From: Hymenobacter sp. YC55
GTDB taxonomy: Bacteria; Bacteroidota; Bacteroidia; Cytophagales; Hymenobacteraceae
Direction of reading: 5' to 3'
NCBI RefSeq assembly: GCF_029433095.1
Contig: NZ_JARNTX010000001.1
Location: 1,612,001 to 1,676,000 of the forward strand
DNA: 64,000 nucleotides
The notes under the pieces are model-generated. The model made no database searches. It had not been told where the DNA came from and was given only the letters and a program-made list of their open reading frames with translations. Of the stretch, positions 1 to 8,707 are shown piece after piece. Numbering within the stretch: the first letter of the stretch is position 1; each line of letters opens with the position of its first letter. The translations under genes and the position numbers were made by a program.

Positions 1-1128
1 GGCATCTAGTTCACCAGCCGAAGAGTACAGGCGGCACTGGTCGAAAGAAAGGGAAGTGGTGCGAGGGGAGTGCTCCGGTCCATTGTCGAACGTGCCTCGG
101 GCGTCCCAGCGCCGGATACGCCGCAAAGAATCAGCCCACTGCAGTTGCGCGTTGTGTAGCTGAAACTGAAGAATTGTGCGCGGACGAGCCGTAGGGCCGC
201 TTAGCCCCTTTATCGTGTACCAAATACGAGCATGGCTGGTACTTTGGGCTCCAAGCAGATACCGCTGCATATTGTTAGGGAGGGCCACGTGCAACACTTC
301 CATCAGGGGTTGCGAGCCTACCATACGCAAATCAAGGCGGGTACCCCGTGCTTGACCGGGTGCGGGCGCCTGGTGGGTGCCACGAATAAGTACGGTGTCG
401 CCATTGAGCGTAGCATGGGTGCGCAGGAAGGTGCCCTTTCGCTGCTGAAAATTGTATTGGTAACTCACCCATGCACGCACCGGCTCTTGCTCGAACAGGT
501 TGCCGCGTCCACTGCGCAAGTAAATCAATTCTCCGTCTAAAGTGCCTCGTACTTGGGCCGTACCCGACCTCCCGCGGGCCCAAAGCCGCGCATGATGTAC
601 CACCGCCTCAAAACCGCTATTTTGAAGGTCATTGCGGTCTACCATATGGAAATTGACAAGCGTGAGCGAGTCTAAATCGAAGTTGGGGGGAGTGGCCGCA
701 GTGGTCCGGCGAGGTCCTCGGCCGTGCAAACCCCAGTCGTGGCCCGTCGAATCAGTGAGCTGCCGAAACTCGGTGTTGTAGAGGGTAAGATGGCGGACGT
801 GTACGCGGCCCCGCAGTAACTGACTGATTTCCAGCCTAGCATCAGCATGGTTGATGCCTAAAACCTTCACCGCCGCCCGGGCCGTAGTGTCGGTGAGTTG
901 GAAGTGCCGCAACGAAACTGTGAAATCCGGAAAGTTGCGTACCAGCGAAAAGTCTACGTCGAAAGGAGCTAGCACCAAGTCGGAGTTACGTGCTATCCGC
1001 TCCCGCACCGCCTGTTCTACCTGCCGTTTGCCCCAGCTAGATCCTAGCAGTATTGCCCCTATCAGAACAGCAAGCAGCAACCCAAGCAACGAAAAGCCCA
1101 GCAATTGGCGGAGAGAAGGGCGTTTCAT
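1..1128 (-). CDS. AsmA-like membrane-anchored protein, N-terminal part (cut by window edge)
   Basis: The frame is open from an ATG at 1128 to the first base of the window, giving 376 codons without a stop, so the C-terminus lies outside. The protein starts MKRPSLRQLLGF, with a single hydrophobic segment at about residues 8-30, then a long soluble region rich in beta-strand-like patterns. There are repeated phrases such as DVDFSLVRNFPDFTVSL and LEISQLLRGRVHVRHLTLYN. That layout, an N-terminal anchor followed by 'F..pnftv.l.. / ..l..L..g.i.v..l.l' units, is typical of AsmA/DUF748-like envelope proteins of Bacteroidota, which are thought to act in outer-membrane lipid transport or assembly. The family call comes from the pattern, not a search. 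The stretch from the start to 1340 holds nothing else clear. Confidence 0.7.
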   Translation of the reverse strand, partial: MKRPSLRQLLGFSLLGLLLAVLIGAILLGSSWGKRQVEQAVRERIARNSDLVLAPFDVDFSLVRNFPDFTVSLRHFQLTDTTARAAVKVLGINHADARLEISQLLRGRVHVRHLTLYNTEFRQLTDSTGHDWGLHGRGPRRTTAATPPNFDLDSLTLVNFHMVDRNDLQNSGFEAVVHHARLWARGRSGTAQVRGTLDGELIYLRSGRGNLFEQEPVRAWVSYQYNFQQRKGTFLRTHATLNGDTVLIRGTHQAPAPGQARGTRLDLRMVGSQPLMEVLHVALPNNMQRYLLGAQSTSHARIWYTIKGLSGPTARPRTILQFQLHNAQLQWADSLRRIRRWDARGTFDNGPEHSPRTTSLSFDQCRLYSSAGELDA

Positions 1129-1310
1129 AGAGCGTGAGAAGGCGGCATACGAGCAGGAAGCAGAAGGAGACTAGCGCTTCTACGCAGAAACAACTGTTGT
1201 GGTACAGCACCCCGAGCCAAGTCGAAGCTCTAGCCCGAAGTAAGGCGCCCATAAGCTAGCGGAGACGCGGACAGTAAAAAATATTTATTTAGACATTTTC
1301 TAAATAATGA

Positions 1311-1318
1311 TACATTTG
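1311..1318 (+). promoter_or_regulatory. -7 promoter element upstream of the DUF6686 gene
   Basis: TACATTTG matches the Bacteroidota -7 consensus TAnnTTTG and lies 22 bases before the ATG at 1341, within an A/T-rich stretch. No clear TTG -33 element is seen at the usual distance, so this is a half-match. Confidence 0.4.
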
Positions 1319-1340
1319 GGCTTTACATCCCCTTATCTCC

Positions 1341-1667
1341 ATGGCCCAATTCTTTCACCACAACGATTTCGGCTATTGTGCCCGCTGCCCTCGTACTTGC
1401 CATTTGCACTTGTGCTTTGGCAATGTGGCTTTAGCTGCAACTCCCTCCGAATTTTCGGAGTTCCGCCAAGTGATTGCGGATACCTGGCAACACCACTGCC
1501 TCCGCACCGCTGACCCCGAGGCCCGTTGTATTGCCTTGCGTACCCCAGCCCCCAATTTGGCTCTGGTTTTCTCGCTCGTTGAATTAACTCAGCTGCGCGA
1601 TATTGTTGAAAACACGGCGCTGTTGCTGGAAGTAGAGCAACTATTGAGTCCAAGAACATTTGAGTAG
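1341..1667 (+). CDS. DUF6686-type small protein
   Basis: A 108-residue soluble protein of unknown function. The N-terminal part carries C14, C17 and C21 around CARCPRTCHLHLCFGNVAL, a compact Cys/His cluster that could bind metal, followed by a helical C-terminal half. The 'C..C..hLhl.FGN' pattern resembles a small family found widely in Bacteroidota and named DUF6686. It stands alone, reads towards guaA, and the two share a bidirectional terminator. There is no signal peptide or membrane segment. Confidence 0.6.
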   Translation: MAQFFHHNDFGYCARCPRTCHLHLCFGNVALAATPSEFSEFRQVIADTWQHHCLRTADPEARCIALRTPAPNLALVFSLVELTQLRDIVENTALLLEVEQLLSPRTFE

Positions 1668-1720
1668 CAGAGTTCAACAGCACAGCTGAAACAGCGCTAC
1701 TACCTGATAGTAGTAGCAAA

Positions 1721-1753
1721 AAAAAGCCGCTGGCATTATGCCAGCGGCTTTTT
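1721..1753. terminator. Bidirectional intrinsic terminator
   Basis: AAAAAGCCGCTGGCA pairs with TGCCAGCGGCTTTTT around a three-base loop. The flanking A and T runs make it work on both strands. It separates the convergent DUF6686 and guaA genes. Confidence 0.9.
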
Positions 1754-1770
1754 CTGAATGAAATACTAGC

Positions 1771-3303
1771 TTATTCCCACTCAATAGTAGCGGGTGGCTT
1801 ACTAGAAATATCATACACCACGCGGTTGATACCGCGCACTTGGTTGATGATCTTGTTGCTAACTTCGGCGAGAAACTCGTAGGGTAAGTGGGCCCAGTCG
1901 GCCGTCATGCCGTCTACGCTGGTCACGGCGCGTAAGGCTACTACTTGCTCGTAGGTCCGCTCGTCGCCCATCACGCCTACGCTTTGAATCGGCAGCAGCA
2001 TTACGCCAGCCTGCCAGGTTTTGTCGTAGAGGCCGTGAGCCTTTAGCCCGTTGATAAAGATGGCATCGGCGCGCTGGAGCAGGTCCACTTTGGCGGGCGT
2101 AATGTCGCCGAGGATACGAATACCCAAGCCCGGGCCGGGGAACGGGTGGCGGTGCAGAATGTTGGTTGGTAGTCCCAGAGTGTGGCCTACCTCGCGCACT
2201 TCATCTTTAAACAAAGCCCGTAGAGGTTCTACAACCCGCAGGTTCATTTTGGCCGGCAGGCCCCCTACGTTGTGGTGGCTTTTGATCGTTACAGCGGGTC
2301 CTTTTACCGACACCGATTCGATAACGTCAGGGTAGATGGTGCCCTGGGCCAACCAACGAGCGCCGTCCACTTTTTGCGCTTCCCGGTCGAACACCTCAAT
2401 AAAAGTGCGGCCAATGGCTTTGCGCTTCAACTCCGGGTCGGTGAGGCCCGCTAATGCTGCGTAAAATTCGGTGGAGGCATCTACGCCGCGTACGTTCAGG
2501 CCGAGGTCTTTATAGGAATGCAACACATCCTCGTACTCGTCTTTGCGCAGCAGTCCGTTGTTTACGAAGATGCCGTGCAGCCGGCTCCCAATAGCACGGT
2601 GCAGCAACAAGGCCGCTACGCTAGAATCGACCCCTCCCGAAAGGCCAAGAATTACTTGATCCTGCTCGCCAATTGTGCGTTGCAGCGTATCTACCATCGA
2701 GTCCACAAAATGCTCGGGGGTCCAGCTTTGATCGAGCCCGCAGATGTTGACCACAAAGTTTTGGAGCAACGTCTTACCATCGGTGCTATGCGTGACCTCC
2801 GGGTGGAACTGGATGCCATAGGTGGGCTGGTTTTCGATGTGGAAAGCAGCCACGTCGACCTCTGGTGTGCTAGCAATAATCTGGAACCCGGCTGGCAAAT
2901 GCTTGATGGTGTCGCCGTGCGACATCCACACCTGCGACTCGGTTGGTACCCCGTGCAGCAAGGGGCTTTGATGATTGACGTGGGCTAGGCGGGCCCGGCC
3001 ATATTCCCGGATAGTGGCGGGCATCACCTCACCACCCTGCTGGTGCGCCAGCAGCTGCGCGCCGTAGCATACCCCCAGCACTGGCACATGGCCCAGATAG
3101 GCCGAAAGGTCGGGGTTTGGCGATTCGGCGTCACGCACGGAGCAGGGGGAGCCGGAAAGCACAACGCCCCGGATGTCCTCAGTGAGGTCCGGGGCGTGCG
3201 TATATGGGTGAATCTCGCAGTAAACATTCAGCTCCCGAATGCGTCGGGCAATAAGCTGAGTGTACTGCGACCCAAAGTCGAGAATCAAAATCTGTTGAGG
3301 CAT
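1771..3303 (-). CDS. guaA: GMP synthase (glutamine-hydrolysing)
   Basis: This enzyme converts XMP to GMP using ATP and glutamine, the last step of guanine nucleotide synthesis in the cytosol. At 510 residues it is the usual length. The N-terminal class I amidotransferase domain (about 1-190) has the nucleophile in GVCYGAQ (Cys79) and the HPEVTHS His/Glu pair near 170. The ATP-pyrophosphatase domain carries the P-loop SGGVDSSV, and the C-terminal dimerisation domain ends in IEWE. The start [16 protein letters not shown] is the first ATG in frame; an upstream TTG is less likely because it precedes the promoter's -7 element. That element ends four bases before the ATG, so the mRNA may be leaderless. 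Confidence 0.97.
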   Translation of the reverse strand: MPQQILILDFGSQYTQLIARRIRELNVYCEIHPYTHAPDLTEDIRGVVLSGSPCSVRDAESPNPDLSAYLGHVPVLGVCYGAQLLAHQQGGEVMPATIREYGRARLAHVNHQSPLLHGVPTESQVWMSHGDTIKHLPAGFQIIASTPEVDVAAFHIENQPTYGIQFHPEVTHSTDGKTLLQNFVVNICGLDQSWTPEHFVDSMVDTLQRTIGEQDQVILGLSGGVDSSVAALLLHRAIGSRLHGIFVNNGLLRKDEYEDVLHSYKDLGLNVRGVDASTEFYAALAGLTDPELKRKAIGRTFIEVFDREAQKVDGARWLAQGTIYPDVIESVSVKGPAVTIKSHHNVGGLPAKMNLRVVEPLRALFKDEVREVGHTLGLPTNILHRHPFPGPGLGIRILGDITPAKVDLLQRADAIFINGLKAHGLYDKTWQAGVMLLPIQSVGVMGDERTYEQVVALRAVTSVDGMTADWAHLPYEFLAEVSNKIINQVRGINRVVYDISSKPPATIEWE

Positions 3304-3306
3304 GTG

Positions 3307-3337
3307 CAAAGGTAAGCAGGGACTTGGGGAGCACAAA
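3307..3337 (-). promoter_or_regulatory. guaA promoter (TTTG-N19-TACCTTTG)
   Basis: Reading leftward, TTTG at 3337-3334 is followed after exactly 19 bases by TACCTTTG at 3314-3307, a full match to the Bacteroidota sigma-ABfr consensus. Only CAC lies between it and the guaA ATG at 3303. Confidence 0.75.
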
Positions 3338-3437
3338 AAAACCAGTTACTAGTAATCAATATTACCGTTCACCCTTGGAATTGTATCAATAATGTTCAAT
3401 GAAATGGTATTAGTTAAAAAAATAATTGTCTTATACA

Positions 3438-3467
3438 TTGATATTATAATTATGCTATGTATGTTTG
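3438..3467 (+). promoter_or_regulatory. Promoter of the CarboxypepD_reg-like gene
   Basis: TTG at 3438-3440, 19 bases, then TATGTTTG at 3460-3467: both elements of the Bacteroidota consensus at the right spacing, in an A/T-rich region 83 bases before the ATG at 3550. Confidence 0.55.
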
Positions 3468-3549
3468 CATCAACTAGTGCTGGTTTGCAACAACTTCCAG
3501 CTGTAGTACCGCTTATCTACTCCGTTCTATTACCTCCCACACCTGTTGT

Positions 3550-4050
3550 ATGAAATCCTTTGTACAGTTTATTTTCGGTATGACAAGCCTCCTCTTGTCA
3601 ACAGCTGCCGTAGCGCAGAGTGCCGCTGGCACCTCTACAAACACCCGCACGATGCCGAAAACGGCTATTGCTATGAGCACTGCAGCACCAATCGTTGCTA
3701 CACCCTCGCCAGCGCCTGTAGTGGAAGGGGCTCCAGTTGAGGTTAAAGAATTCAGAGGAACTGTGGTTGATGACTTGGGTGAGCCTCTAGCAGGTGTGGT
3801 CGTTTCGATAGTATCGGCTAAGAACCAGTTTAGCGCTGCTACCACCACTACCACCAACTCGGAAGGGGAGTACTTGCTGCGCACGACCAACGCATCGCCG
3901 GTGCTGCTGGTGAGCTATGCCGGCTACGAGGACATACAGCAACAAGCCACGTATGCCCGCCCTATCACATTTCAGCTCGAAGCAATTGACAATTACGAGC
4001 GCCAGCTGAAAAAGAAAGTGAAAGCCGCCGAGAAGGCTTGGCACAAGTAG
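3550..4050 (+). CDS. Exported protein with one CarboxypepD_reg-like domain
   Basis: A 166-residue protein with a Sec signal peptide (MKSFVQFIFGMTSLLLSTAA, cleavage likely after VAQ at about 23). A Thr/Ala/Pro-rich linker follows to about residue 65. Then comes one beta-sandwich of the CarboxypepD_reg-like type (FRGTVVDDLGEPLAGVVVSI ... GEYLLRT ... LLVSYAGYED), and a basic helical tail (YERQLKKKVKAAEK). This domain usually sits at the N-terminus of TonB-dependent receptors; here it is on its own, so the protein is probably a periplasmic or surface accessory of unknown partner. It has its own promoter and no operon partners. Confidence 0.65.
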   Translation: MKSFVQFIFGMTSLLLSTAAVAQSAAGTSTNTRTMPKTAIAMSTAAPIVATPSPAPVVEGAPVEVKEFRGTVVDDLGEPLAGVVVSIVSAKNQFSAATTTTTNSEGEYLLRTTNASPVLLVSYAGYEDIQQQATYARPITFQLEAIDNYERQLKKKVKAAEKAWHK

Positions 4051-4212
4051 CAGGTAGTATGCGACGAGGATAGCTTCCGCTATCAAGGCATGGGCTGATC
4101 GTCGGCAGGATAAATTACTTATTGGTTTACTATCAGGTTGCGCTATAACATCTTGCTATTGCTGGGTTTCGATAAATAAAATACTTCTTATCTCTCCCTA
4201 TTCTATTGCTAG

Positions 4213-4285
4213 AACGCTGCTTTACTCGGTCACCTCTCTAAGCTCTTATTTGAGCTTGGGTAGGGTTGGGTGAAGCAGCGTTTTT
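4213..4285 (+). ncRNA. Long rod-like hairpin with U-tract: long terminator or small RNA
   Basis: AACGCTGCTT (4213-4222) pairs with AAGCAGCGTT (4273-4282). Pairing continues inward with G-U pairs and few interruptions to a tip AAGCTC / GAGCTT (4240-4245 with 4252-4257) around a six-base loop, and the run TTTTTAT follows. The structure spans about 70 bases, far larger than other terminators in this window. It lies 160 bases after the gene ending at 4050, so it may be that gene's terminator or the 3' end of an independent small RNA. Plus orientation is favoured by the U-tract. Confidence 0.4.
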
Positions 4286-4400
4286 ATACTTGCCATGCTG
4301 CCTAGTATGCTGCATTCATCACACGGAATAGTAGCGCTAATGAAAATTAAAGCTCCTGATTCTCTGATAGAAGTTGATGCTAAAGAGAAAAATCAAGCGC

Positions 4401-4436
4401 TTGTAGCGTAAAACGTAGGATTCGTTTGTACCTTTG
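4401..4436 (+). promoter_or_regulatory. Promoter of the SRP RNA gene
   Basis: TACCTTTG at 4429-4436 is a perfect -7 element that ends just before the mature SRP RNA. A TTG at 4401-4403 is a possible -33 element, though the 25-base spacing is longer than the usual 19-22. Confidence 0.6.
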
Positions 4437-4437
4437 C

Positions 4438-4535
4438 ACCCGGCGAGTCAGAACGACCAGCTCCTGTTGAACTCCCCCAGGACCGGAAGGTAGCAAGGGT
4501 AGACGGTTGAGCGGTGCGATTTTGGCTCGCTTTTT
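4438..4535 (+). ncRNA. ffs: Signal recognition particle RNA, small (4.5S-like) bacterial form
   Basis: This is the RNA scaffold of the signal recognition particle, which binds Ffh and delivers membrane and secreted proteins to the translocon. The conserved apical domain is clear: CCCCCAGGACCGGAAGG then TAGCAAGGGTAGACGG at about 4474-4505, with the GGAA tetraloop and the asymmetric loop bound by Ffh. The outer helix pairs GCGAGTCAGAA (4443-4453) with TTTTGGCTCGC (4520-4530), 11 pairs including G-U. A run of eight T ends it. The exact ends are estimated. The gene for its partner, Ffh, is about 48 kb further right in this window. Confidence 0.9.
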
Positions 4536-4683
4536 TTTGCCCTTAAGTCTCGGAAGCAACCAGATGTATAGCTGGCACTCAGCAGCGACACTGGTGGGCG
4601 CGGCAACCAACAACTCTAGCTAAATCCGGGATAGGTGGTAGCTTTGAGGACTTGTTGTTTTCAACTGATTCCGCTTATACCAC

Positions 4684-5340
4684 ATGAAATTTTTCATTGA
4701 TACTGCCAACCTGAAGGACATTCAGGAAGCCGTAGAGCTTGGGGTGCTCGACGGCGTAACCACCAATCCTTCGCTTATGGCCAAGGAAGGCATCAAAGGC
4801 ACCGATGCCGTTATGGCCCACTATAAGCAAATCTGTGAGCTGGTGGATGGTGATGTATCGGCCGAAGTGATTGCCACCGACTACGAGGGTATCGTGCGGG
4901 AAGGTGAAGCCTTGGCAGAGCTGCACCCCAATATTGTGGTGAAAGTGCCCATGATTCGGGATGGCGTGAAAGCTATCCGTTACTTTTCTGATAAAGGCAT
5001 CAAAACCAACTGCACCCTTATTTTCTCGGCTGGACAAGCGTTGCTGGCTGCCAAAGCGGGTGCCACCTACGTGTCGCCGTTTGTGGGCCGCCTCGATGAT
5101 ATTGGCGCCGATGGCATGTTGCTGATTCAGCAAATCGTTGACATCTTCTCTAACTACGGGTATCCTACGCAAGTGCTGGCGGCTTCTGTGCGCCACATTC
5201 CGCACCTGATTCAGTGCGCGGAGCTTGGTGCCGATGTCGTAACCTGCCCGCTCAGCGTTATCACGGGGCTGCTCAGCCACCCGCTCACCGACAAAGGTTT
5301 GGCTACGTTCCTTGCCGACCACGCGAAAGTAAACGGCTAG
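4684..5340 (+). CDS. fsa: Fructose-6-phosphate aldolase / transaldolase-like protein
   Basis: A TalC/FSA-type class I aldolase of 218 residues, the short transaldolase form. It forms a Schiff base on the lysine in NIVVKVPM (about residue 83) and either cleaves fructose-6-phosphate or acts as transaldolase in the pentose phosphate pathway. Diagnostic motifs are [13 protein letters not shown] at the start, [12 protein letters not shown] at about 25-37, the [18 protein letters not shown] block, and SPFVGRLDD. Which activity it has cannot be told from sequence. It lies 83 bases before a small conserved-looking gene and may share a transcript with it. Confidence 0.93.
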   Translation: MKFFIDTANLKDIQEAVELGVLDGVTTNPSLMAKEGIKGTDAVMAHYKQICELVDGDVSAEVIATDYEGIVREGEALAELHPNIVVKVPMIRDGVKAIRYFSDKGIKTNCTLIFSAGQALLAAKAGATYVSPFVGRLDDIGADGMLLIQQIVDIFSNYGYPTQVLAASVRHIPHLIQCAELGADVVTCPLSVITGLLSHPLTDKGLATFLADHAKVNG

Positions 5341-5425
5341 CTAGCGGCAGAAGCAAAGAGCTAGTTGTTCTGCTACTCTGGTAGACCGTAGTTGTTCAGC
5401 AACCAAACAATTCAATCCTTCAGCC

Positions 5426-5629
5426 ATGTATATCATCAAAGTCAAAGGCAAAGCCAAGATTCCCGATTACATTCAGTTGCGCGACGAAGAGTTTGTCCTC
5501 ATTGCTTACTTCCGAGCCGACCGGCCCCTGAAGGATCTGCACCGCTACGGGCTGGAAAATAAGGAGACGGCCTTGGCTGCGGTTATTGATGGCCTTGCTT
5601 TCGGTAAGCTGCAGAAGCTGGAAATATAA
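5426..5629 (+). CDS. Small protein of unknown function
   Basis: I do not recognise this 67-residue protein. It begins MYIIKVKGKAKIPDYIQLRD and has an alternating strand-helix-strand pattern with a high share of charged residues and no signal or membrane segment. It follows fsa on the same strand with an 85-base gap, so co-transcription is possible. The good codon structure and the intact short frame, closed by a strong hairpin, support a real gene. Confidence 0.6.
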   Translation: MYIIKVKGKAKIPDYIQLRDEEFVLIAYFRADRPLKDLHRYGLENKETALAAVIDGLAFGKLQKLEI

Positions 5630-5641
5630 ATTTGGAGTTTG

Positions 5642-5700
5642 GTGCGTGGTTGGTAAAGCGAGGCTGTTTTGTTTCATACTACGCCTCACCAACCACGCAC
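5642..5700. terminator. Strong hairpin between the 67-aa gene and the FtsE-type gene
   Basis: GTGCGTGGTTGGT (5642-5654) pairs perfectly with ACCAACCACGCAC (5688-5700), and inside it GAGGC (5660-5664) pairs with GCCTC (5683-5687). No T-run follows on either strand, so it is not a standard intrinsic terminator. It may stop transcription weakly, protect an RNA end, or be a palindromic repeat unit. Confidence 0.4.
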
Positions 5701-5727
5701 TAGGCACTGAAAATTAAGGATTGAATT

Positions 5728-6426
5728 ATGTCCGTTGTCGAGCTGCACGATGCGTATATCATGCAGGATGTGAATACCATCCTGCAAAAGGTCACGTTTA
5801 CGCTGGAGAAAGGGGAGTTTGCCTACCTGGTAGGCCGAACGGGGTCGGGTAAGAGCTCCTTGCTCAAGACACTGTACGCCGATTTGGGGCTGGGAGCAGG
5901 AACTGGAACGGTAGCAGGCTTTGCACTGCCCCGAATCAGTAACAGTAGCAAGGTGCCGTATTTGCGCCGTAAGCTGGGCATCATTTTCCAGGATTTTCAG
6001 CTGCTCTTCGACCGGACGGTGGCCGAAAACCTGCTCTTTGTGCTCAATGCAACCGGGTGGAGCGGCAAAGCCCGCAAACAACAGCGCATTTCCGAAGTGC
6101 TCATGCGCGTGGGTCTGGCCAACGTAGCGGGGAAGATGCCGCACCAGTTATCGGGGGGCGAGCAGCAGCGCGTGGTTATTGCCCGCGCCTTGCTCAACGA
6201 GCCGCTGCTGCTGCTCGCCGACGAACCCACCGGTAACCTCGACCCCGATGTGGCAGACAGCATTATGCGCCTGTTTGTGGAAATCAACAATTCCGGCACA
6301 GCTGTGCTCATGGCCACGCACAACTACCAGATTATTCAGCAGTACCCAAAACGAGTGCTTAAGTGCGAGCAAGGCCAGCTGGTGGATTCTGCGGTGACAC
6401 CTTTTCAATTAAAAAACGAGTTTTAG
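5728..6426 (+). CDS. ftsE: FtsE-type ABC transporter ATPase
   Basis: A 232-residue ATP-binding subunit. It has Walker [10 protein letters not shown] at about residues 37-45, the Q-loop in IIFQDFQLL, the signature LSGGEQQRV, Walker [14 protein letters not shown] and the switch histidine in MATHNY. The [18 protein letters not shown] stretch is typical of FtsE, which with FtsX controls cell-wall hydrolases at the division site. No ftsX-like gene is adjacent; FtsE genes separated from ftsX are common in Bacteroidota. A LolD/MacB-type ATPase is the alternative. A following gene has its own promoter. Confidence 0.8.
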   Translation: MSVVELHDAYIMQDVNTILQKVTFTLEKGEFAYLVGRTGSGKSSLLKTLYADLGLGAGTGTVAGFALPRISNSSKVPYLRRKLGIIFQDFQLLFDRTVAENLLFVLNATGWSGKARKQQRISEVLMRVGLANVAGKMPHQLSGGEQQRVVIARALLNEPLLLLADEPTGNLDPDVADSIMRLFVEINNSGTAVLMATHNYQIIQQYPKRVLKCEQGQLVDSAVTPFQLKNEF

Positions 6427-6498
6427 ATTATCAGTGATAGTAGCGTAGCTGCAGCCAGCCAATAGCTTACGTGCGCTCAATCCGGTTGTGGCACGAAG

Positions 6499-6531
6499 TT
6501 GACTGTAAGTGTTAGCTTGATTGTACATTTG
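6499..6531 (+). promoter_or_regulatory. Promoter of the family 2 glycosyltransferase
   Basis: TTG at 6499-6501, 22 bases, TACATTTG at 6524-6531; the ATG is at 6587. It lies in the 160-base gap after the FtsE-type gene, making the next gene its own unit. Confidence 0.55.
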
Positions 6532-6586
6532 GCGCATTAACTCGGCAACAATCTGTATGGTGGGTTCTCTACTTCTCTTCTAATCC

Positions 6587-7480
6587 ATGCCCGGTCTCTC
6601 CGTACTGATTCCGGTTTTCAACCGCAACGTGACGCCGTTGGTGTACGCCTTGCAGGCCCAAGCCAAGGATTGGGATGGCCCGGTGGAAATTCTGTGTCTT
6701 GATGACGGCTCCCGGGAAGTGGAGCGGCTGCCCAACCATCACCTAAGCAAGCTAGCCGGCGTATGCTACGAAGAACTGCCGCACAATATCGGGCGGGCCG
6801 CTATCCGCAACCGCCTGGCCCAAACCGCCCGCTACGAATGGTTGCTACTCCTCGACAACGATAGTCTGCTGCCCGACTCCCGGTTTCTGGCCCGGTATGC
6901 GGCTGCCCGCATGCAGGCGCCCGTACTAGTAGGGGGAACCACCTACGAACATACCGCCCCCTCGACGGCAGAACTAACCTTGCGCTGGTTGTATGGGCGG
7001 CTGCGCGAAGCGCGGCCGGCGGCCGTGCGGCAACGTGCTCCGCATGGGCAGCTTACGCTCAACAATATGCTGGTCGATACTAAGTTGTTTCGACAGTTTG
7101 GCTTAGATGAGCAACTCACCCGCTACGGCCACGAAGACACCAAATTTGGTTGGTTGCTGCGCCAAGCAGGCATTCAGGTCCATCACCTCGACAATCCGGT
7201 ACTGCATGATGGCTTGGAGCCCGCCACTATGTTTTTGCAGAAGAGCCACGAGGCCGTTCGCAATCTGGCCTTGCTCTACCGGGCCGAGGGATTGGGTAGC
7301 GACACCAAATTGCTGAAAGCTGCCCTGCAGTTACACCGCTGGGGGTTAAGTGAAGCCGTGCGAGCCGCTTTCAAGCTGCGCCAAACGCAGGTGCGGCGCA
7401 ATTTGCTTTCCGTACGGCCTAGCCTGCGCCAACTCGACGCCCTGAAGCTGTACTGGATGTTGACGGAGCTGGCAAAGTAG
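6587..7480 (+). CDS. Glycosyltransferase family 2
   Basis: A 297-residue cytosolic GT-A enzyme. LSVLIPVFNR at the start is the nucleotide-binding strand, LCLDDGS (about 35-41) the first acidic site, and LLLLDNDSLLPD (about 85-96) holds the DxD-like metal site. LDEQLTRYGHEDTKFGWLLRQAG is the typical acceptor-side 'fgyEDtelg.Rl' motif. There are no membrane segments. The sugar and acceptor are not known, and it is not part of the pseudaminic acid locus. Its end converges with the lipoprotein gene on the other strand. Confidence 0.85.
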   Translation: MPGLSVLIPVFNRNVTPLVYALQAQAKDWDGPVEILCLDDGSREVERLPNHHLSKLAGVCYEELPHNIGRAAIRNRLAQTARYEWLLLLDNDSLLPDSRFLARYAAARMQAPVLVGGTTYEHTAPSTAELTLRWLYGRLREARPAAVRQRAPHGQLTLNNMLVDTKLFRQFGLDEQLTRYGHEDTKFGWLLRQAGIQVHHLDNPVLHDGLEPATMFLQKSHEAVRNLALLYRAEGLGSDTKLLKAALQLHRWGLSEAVRAAFKLRQTQVRRNLLSVRPSLRQLDALKLYWMLTELAK

Positions 7481-7637
7481 TCCCGATGCTCTTGTCTAGG
7501 CATTAGGTCGCAGCCTGGCACCAGCTACCAAGGCCTTGAATACGATGACGAGGGGAGCTTTGCAAATGAAAAGCCGGTTCCTGGCCTAAAGCGCAGAAAC
7601 AGGCTTGCAAGCACGGGTGGGTGCAGGTCTGGGATAC

Positions 7638-8546
7638 CTAGTTTTTCTTGTTGTCTTTGCCGTCGAACACGTCTTTTACCGCGCCGCCTACTTTCTTGCC
7701 CACTTTGGCAGCACCTTGGCCTACATCTTTACCGACTTCCTTTACATCGGAAGCCGTGTTGCTAGCGGCCTGACCTACCTTGCTGCGCTCGTCGGCAGTA
7801 CCTTCTTTTACTTCTTTTGCTTCGTTGCCCACGGCAGCAGCACCCTGCGAAGCACGAGCTTCCGCTTTATCAAACGATTTGAAGGCGGCATATTTCAACT
7901 TCTCTTTTTGAATTTCGGCTAAGTCGCGCGCCGGTATTTCGCCTTTCACTTTGTCGTAGGCTTCATCGAGGGCGCGCCATTCCGTGTTGATATTGCGCCA
8001 GTCGTCGATGTCGTATTGATCTTCGTTTCGCTTGATGTTTTCAACAAACGACTCGTAGGTGGCGCGGGCATTGGCAGCCGTGAGTCGGGCCGCGGGGCTG
8101 GTAGGCTTGTAGTACTTGCCTAATTTGGGCGCGCCAGAGGCAGTGGCAGGAGTATCAGTAGTTGCCGGAGCAGTAGTGGTGCGCTTATTCTTCCAGGCCG
8201 CCTCGCGTTTGTCGAAGGCTTCGGTGTAGCGGGTGCGGAGGGCCTCGACTTCCTGCCGCCGGGCATCGTCGTACTGGTCTGCGTATTTATCAACGGCCGC
8301 TACTTTGGCATCGAAGTCGGCTTTGAGTTGCGCGGTTTCCTGCTCGTGGTCGGCTTCAGCTATTTCCGCTACGTTGTTGGCTTTGGCCTCCGCGTCGGAA
8401 ACGAATAACTGGAAGTCTCTGTACGCTTGGTCACTCTGTGCCGATACTTCTTTTTTGTCAGGCTGCGAGCAACTGGTATAGCTGACGGTACTACCAAGCA
8501 GCAACAAGGAGGCAAAGGTAGTAGCAGTAAATCTTTTCCTGAACAT
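7638..8546 (-). CDS. Predicted lipoprotein with long coiled-coil region
   Basis: A 302-residue protein with a lipoprotein signal: a basic N-terminus, a hydrophobic core and a lipobox ending at Cys26 (VSYTSC). The mature part is highly charged and helical, with long Ala/Glu/Lys/Asp heptad-like stretches. An Ala/Thr/Pro linker sits near 120-140. A repeated tail at about 260-300 is built from 'VGKDVGQGAAKVGKKVGGAVKD', a glycine-punctuated amphipathic helix like those of YtxH or late-embryogenesis-type proteins. Function is unknown; an envelope stress or membrane-binding role is only a guess. Confidence 0.6.
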   Translation of the reverse strand: MFRKRFTATTFASLLLLGSTVSYTSCSQPDKKEVSAQSDQAYRDFQLFVSDAEAKANNVAEIAEADHEQETAQLKADFDAKVAAVDKYADQYDDARRQEVEALRTRYTEAFDKREAAWKNKRTTTAPATTDTPATASGAPKLGKYYKPTSPAARLTAANARATYESFVENIKRNEDQYDIDDWRNINTEWRALDEAYDKVKGEIPARDLAEIQKEKLKYAAFKSFDKAEARASQGAAAVGNEAKEVKEGTADERSKVGQAASNTASDVKEVGKDVGQGAAKVGKKVGGAVKDVFDGKDNKKN

Positions 8547-8646
8547 GGCATAGGGGTGTTAGAGCGGGAGAGGCGCAGTATTTTCACCAAGCAACTACGC
8601 TGCTTAGTGGCCGGATAACGCAAGGCTTATGCCTGAGGTTGCGCGG

Positions 8647-8680
8647 TTTGCGGCCCGTCTCAGGTGTCCTTCTATCTTTG
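8647..8680 (+). promoter_or_regulatory. Promoter of the DegT-type aminotransferase
   Basis: TTTG at 8647-8650, 22 bases, then TATCTTTG at 8673-8680. This argues that translation starts downstream of about 8690 rather than at the upstream TTG at 8639. Confidence 0.6.
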
Positions 8681-8707
8681 AGTTTGTTTATTTGCCACCC
8701 TCCGTCT

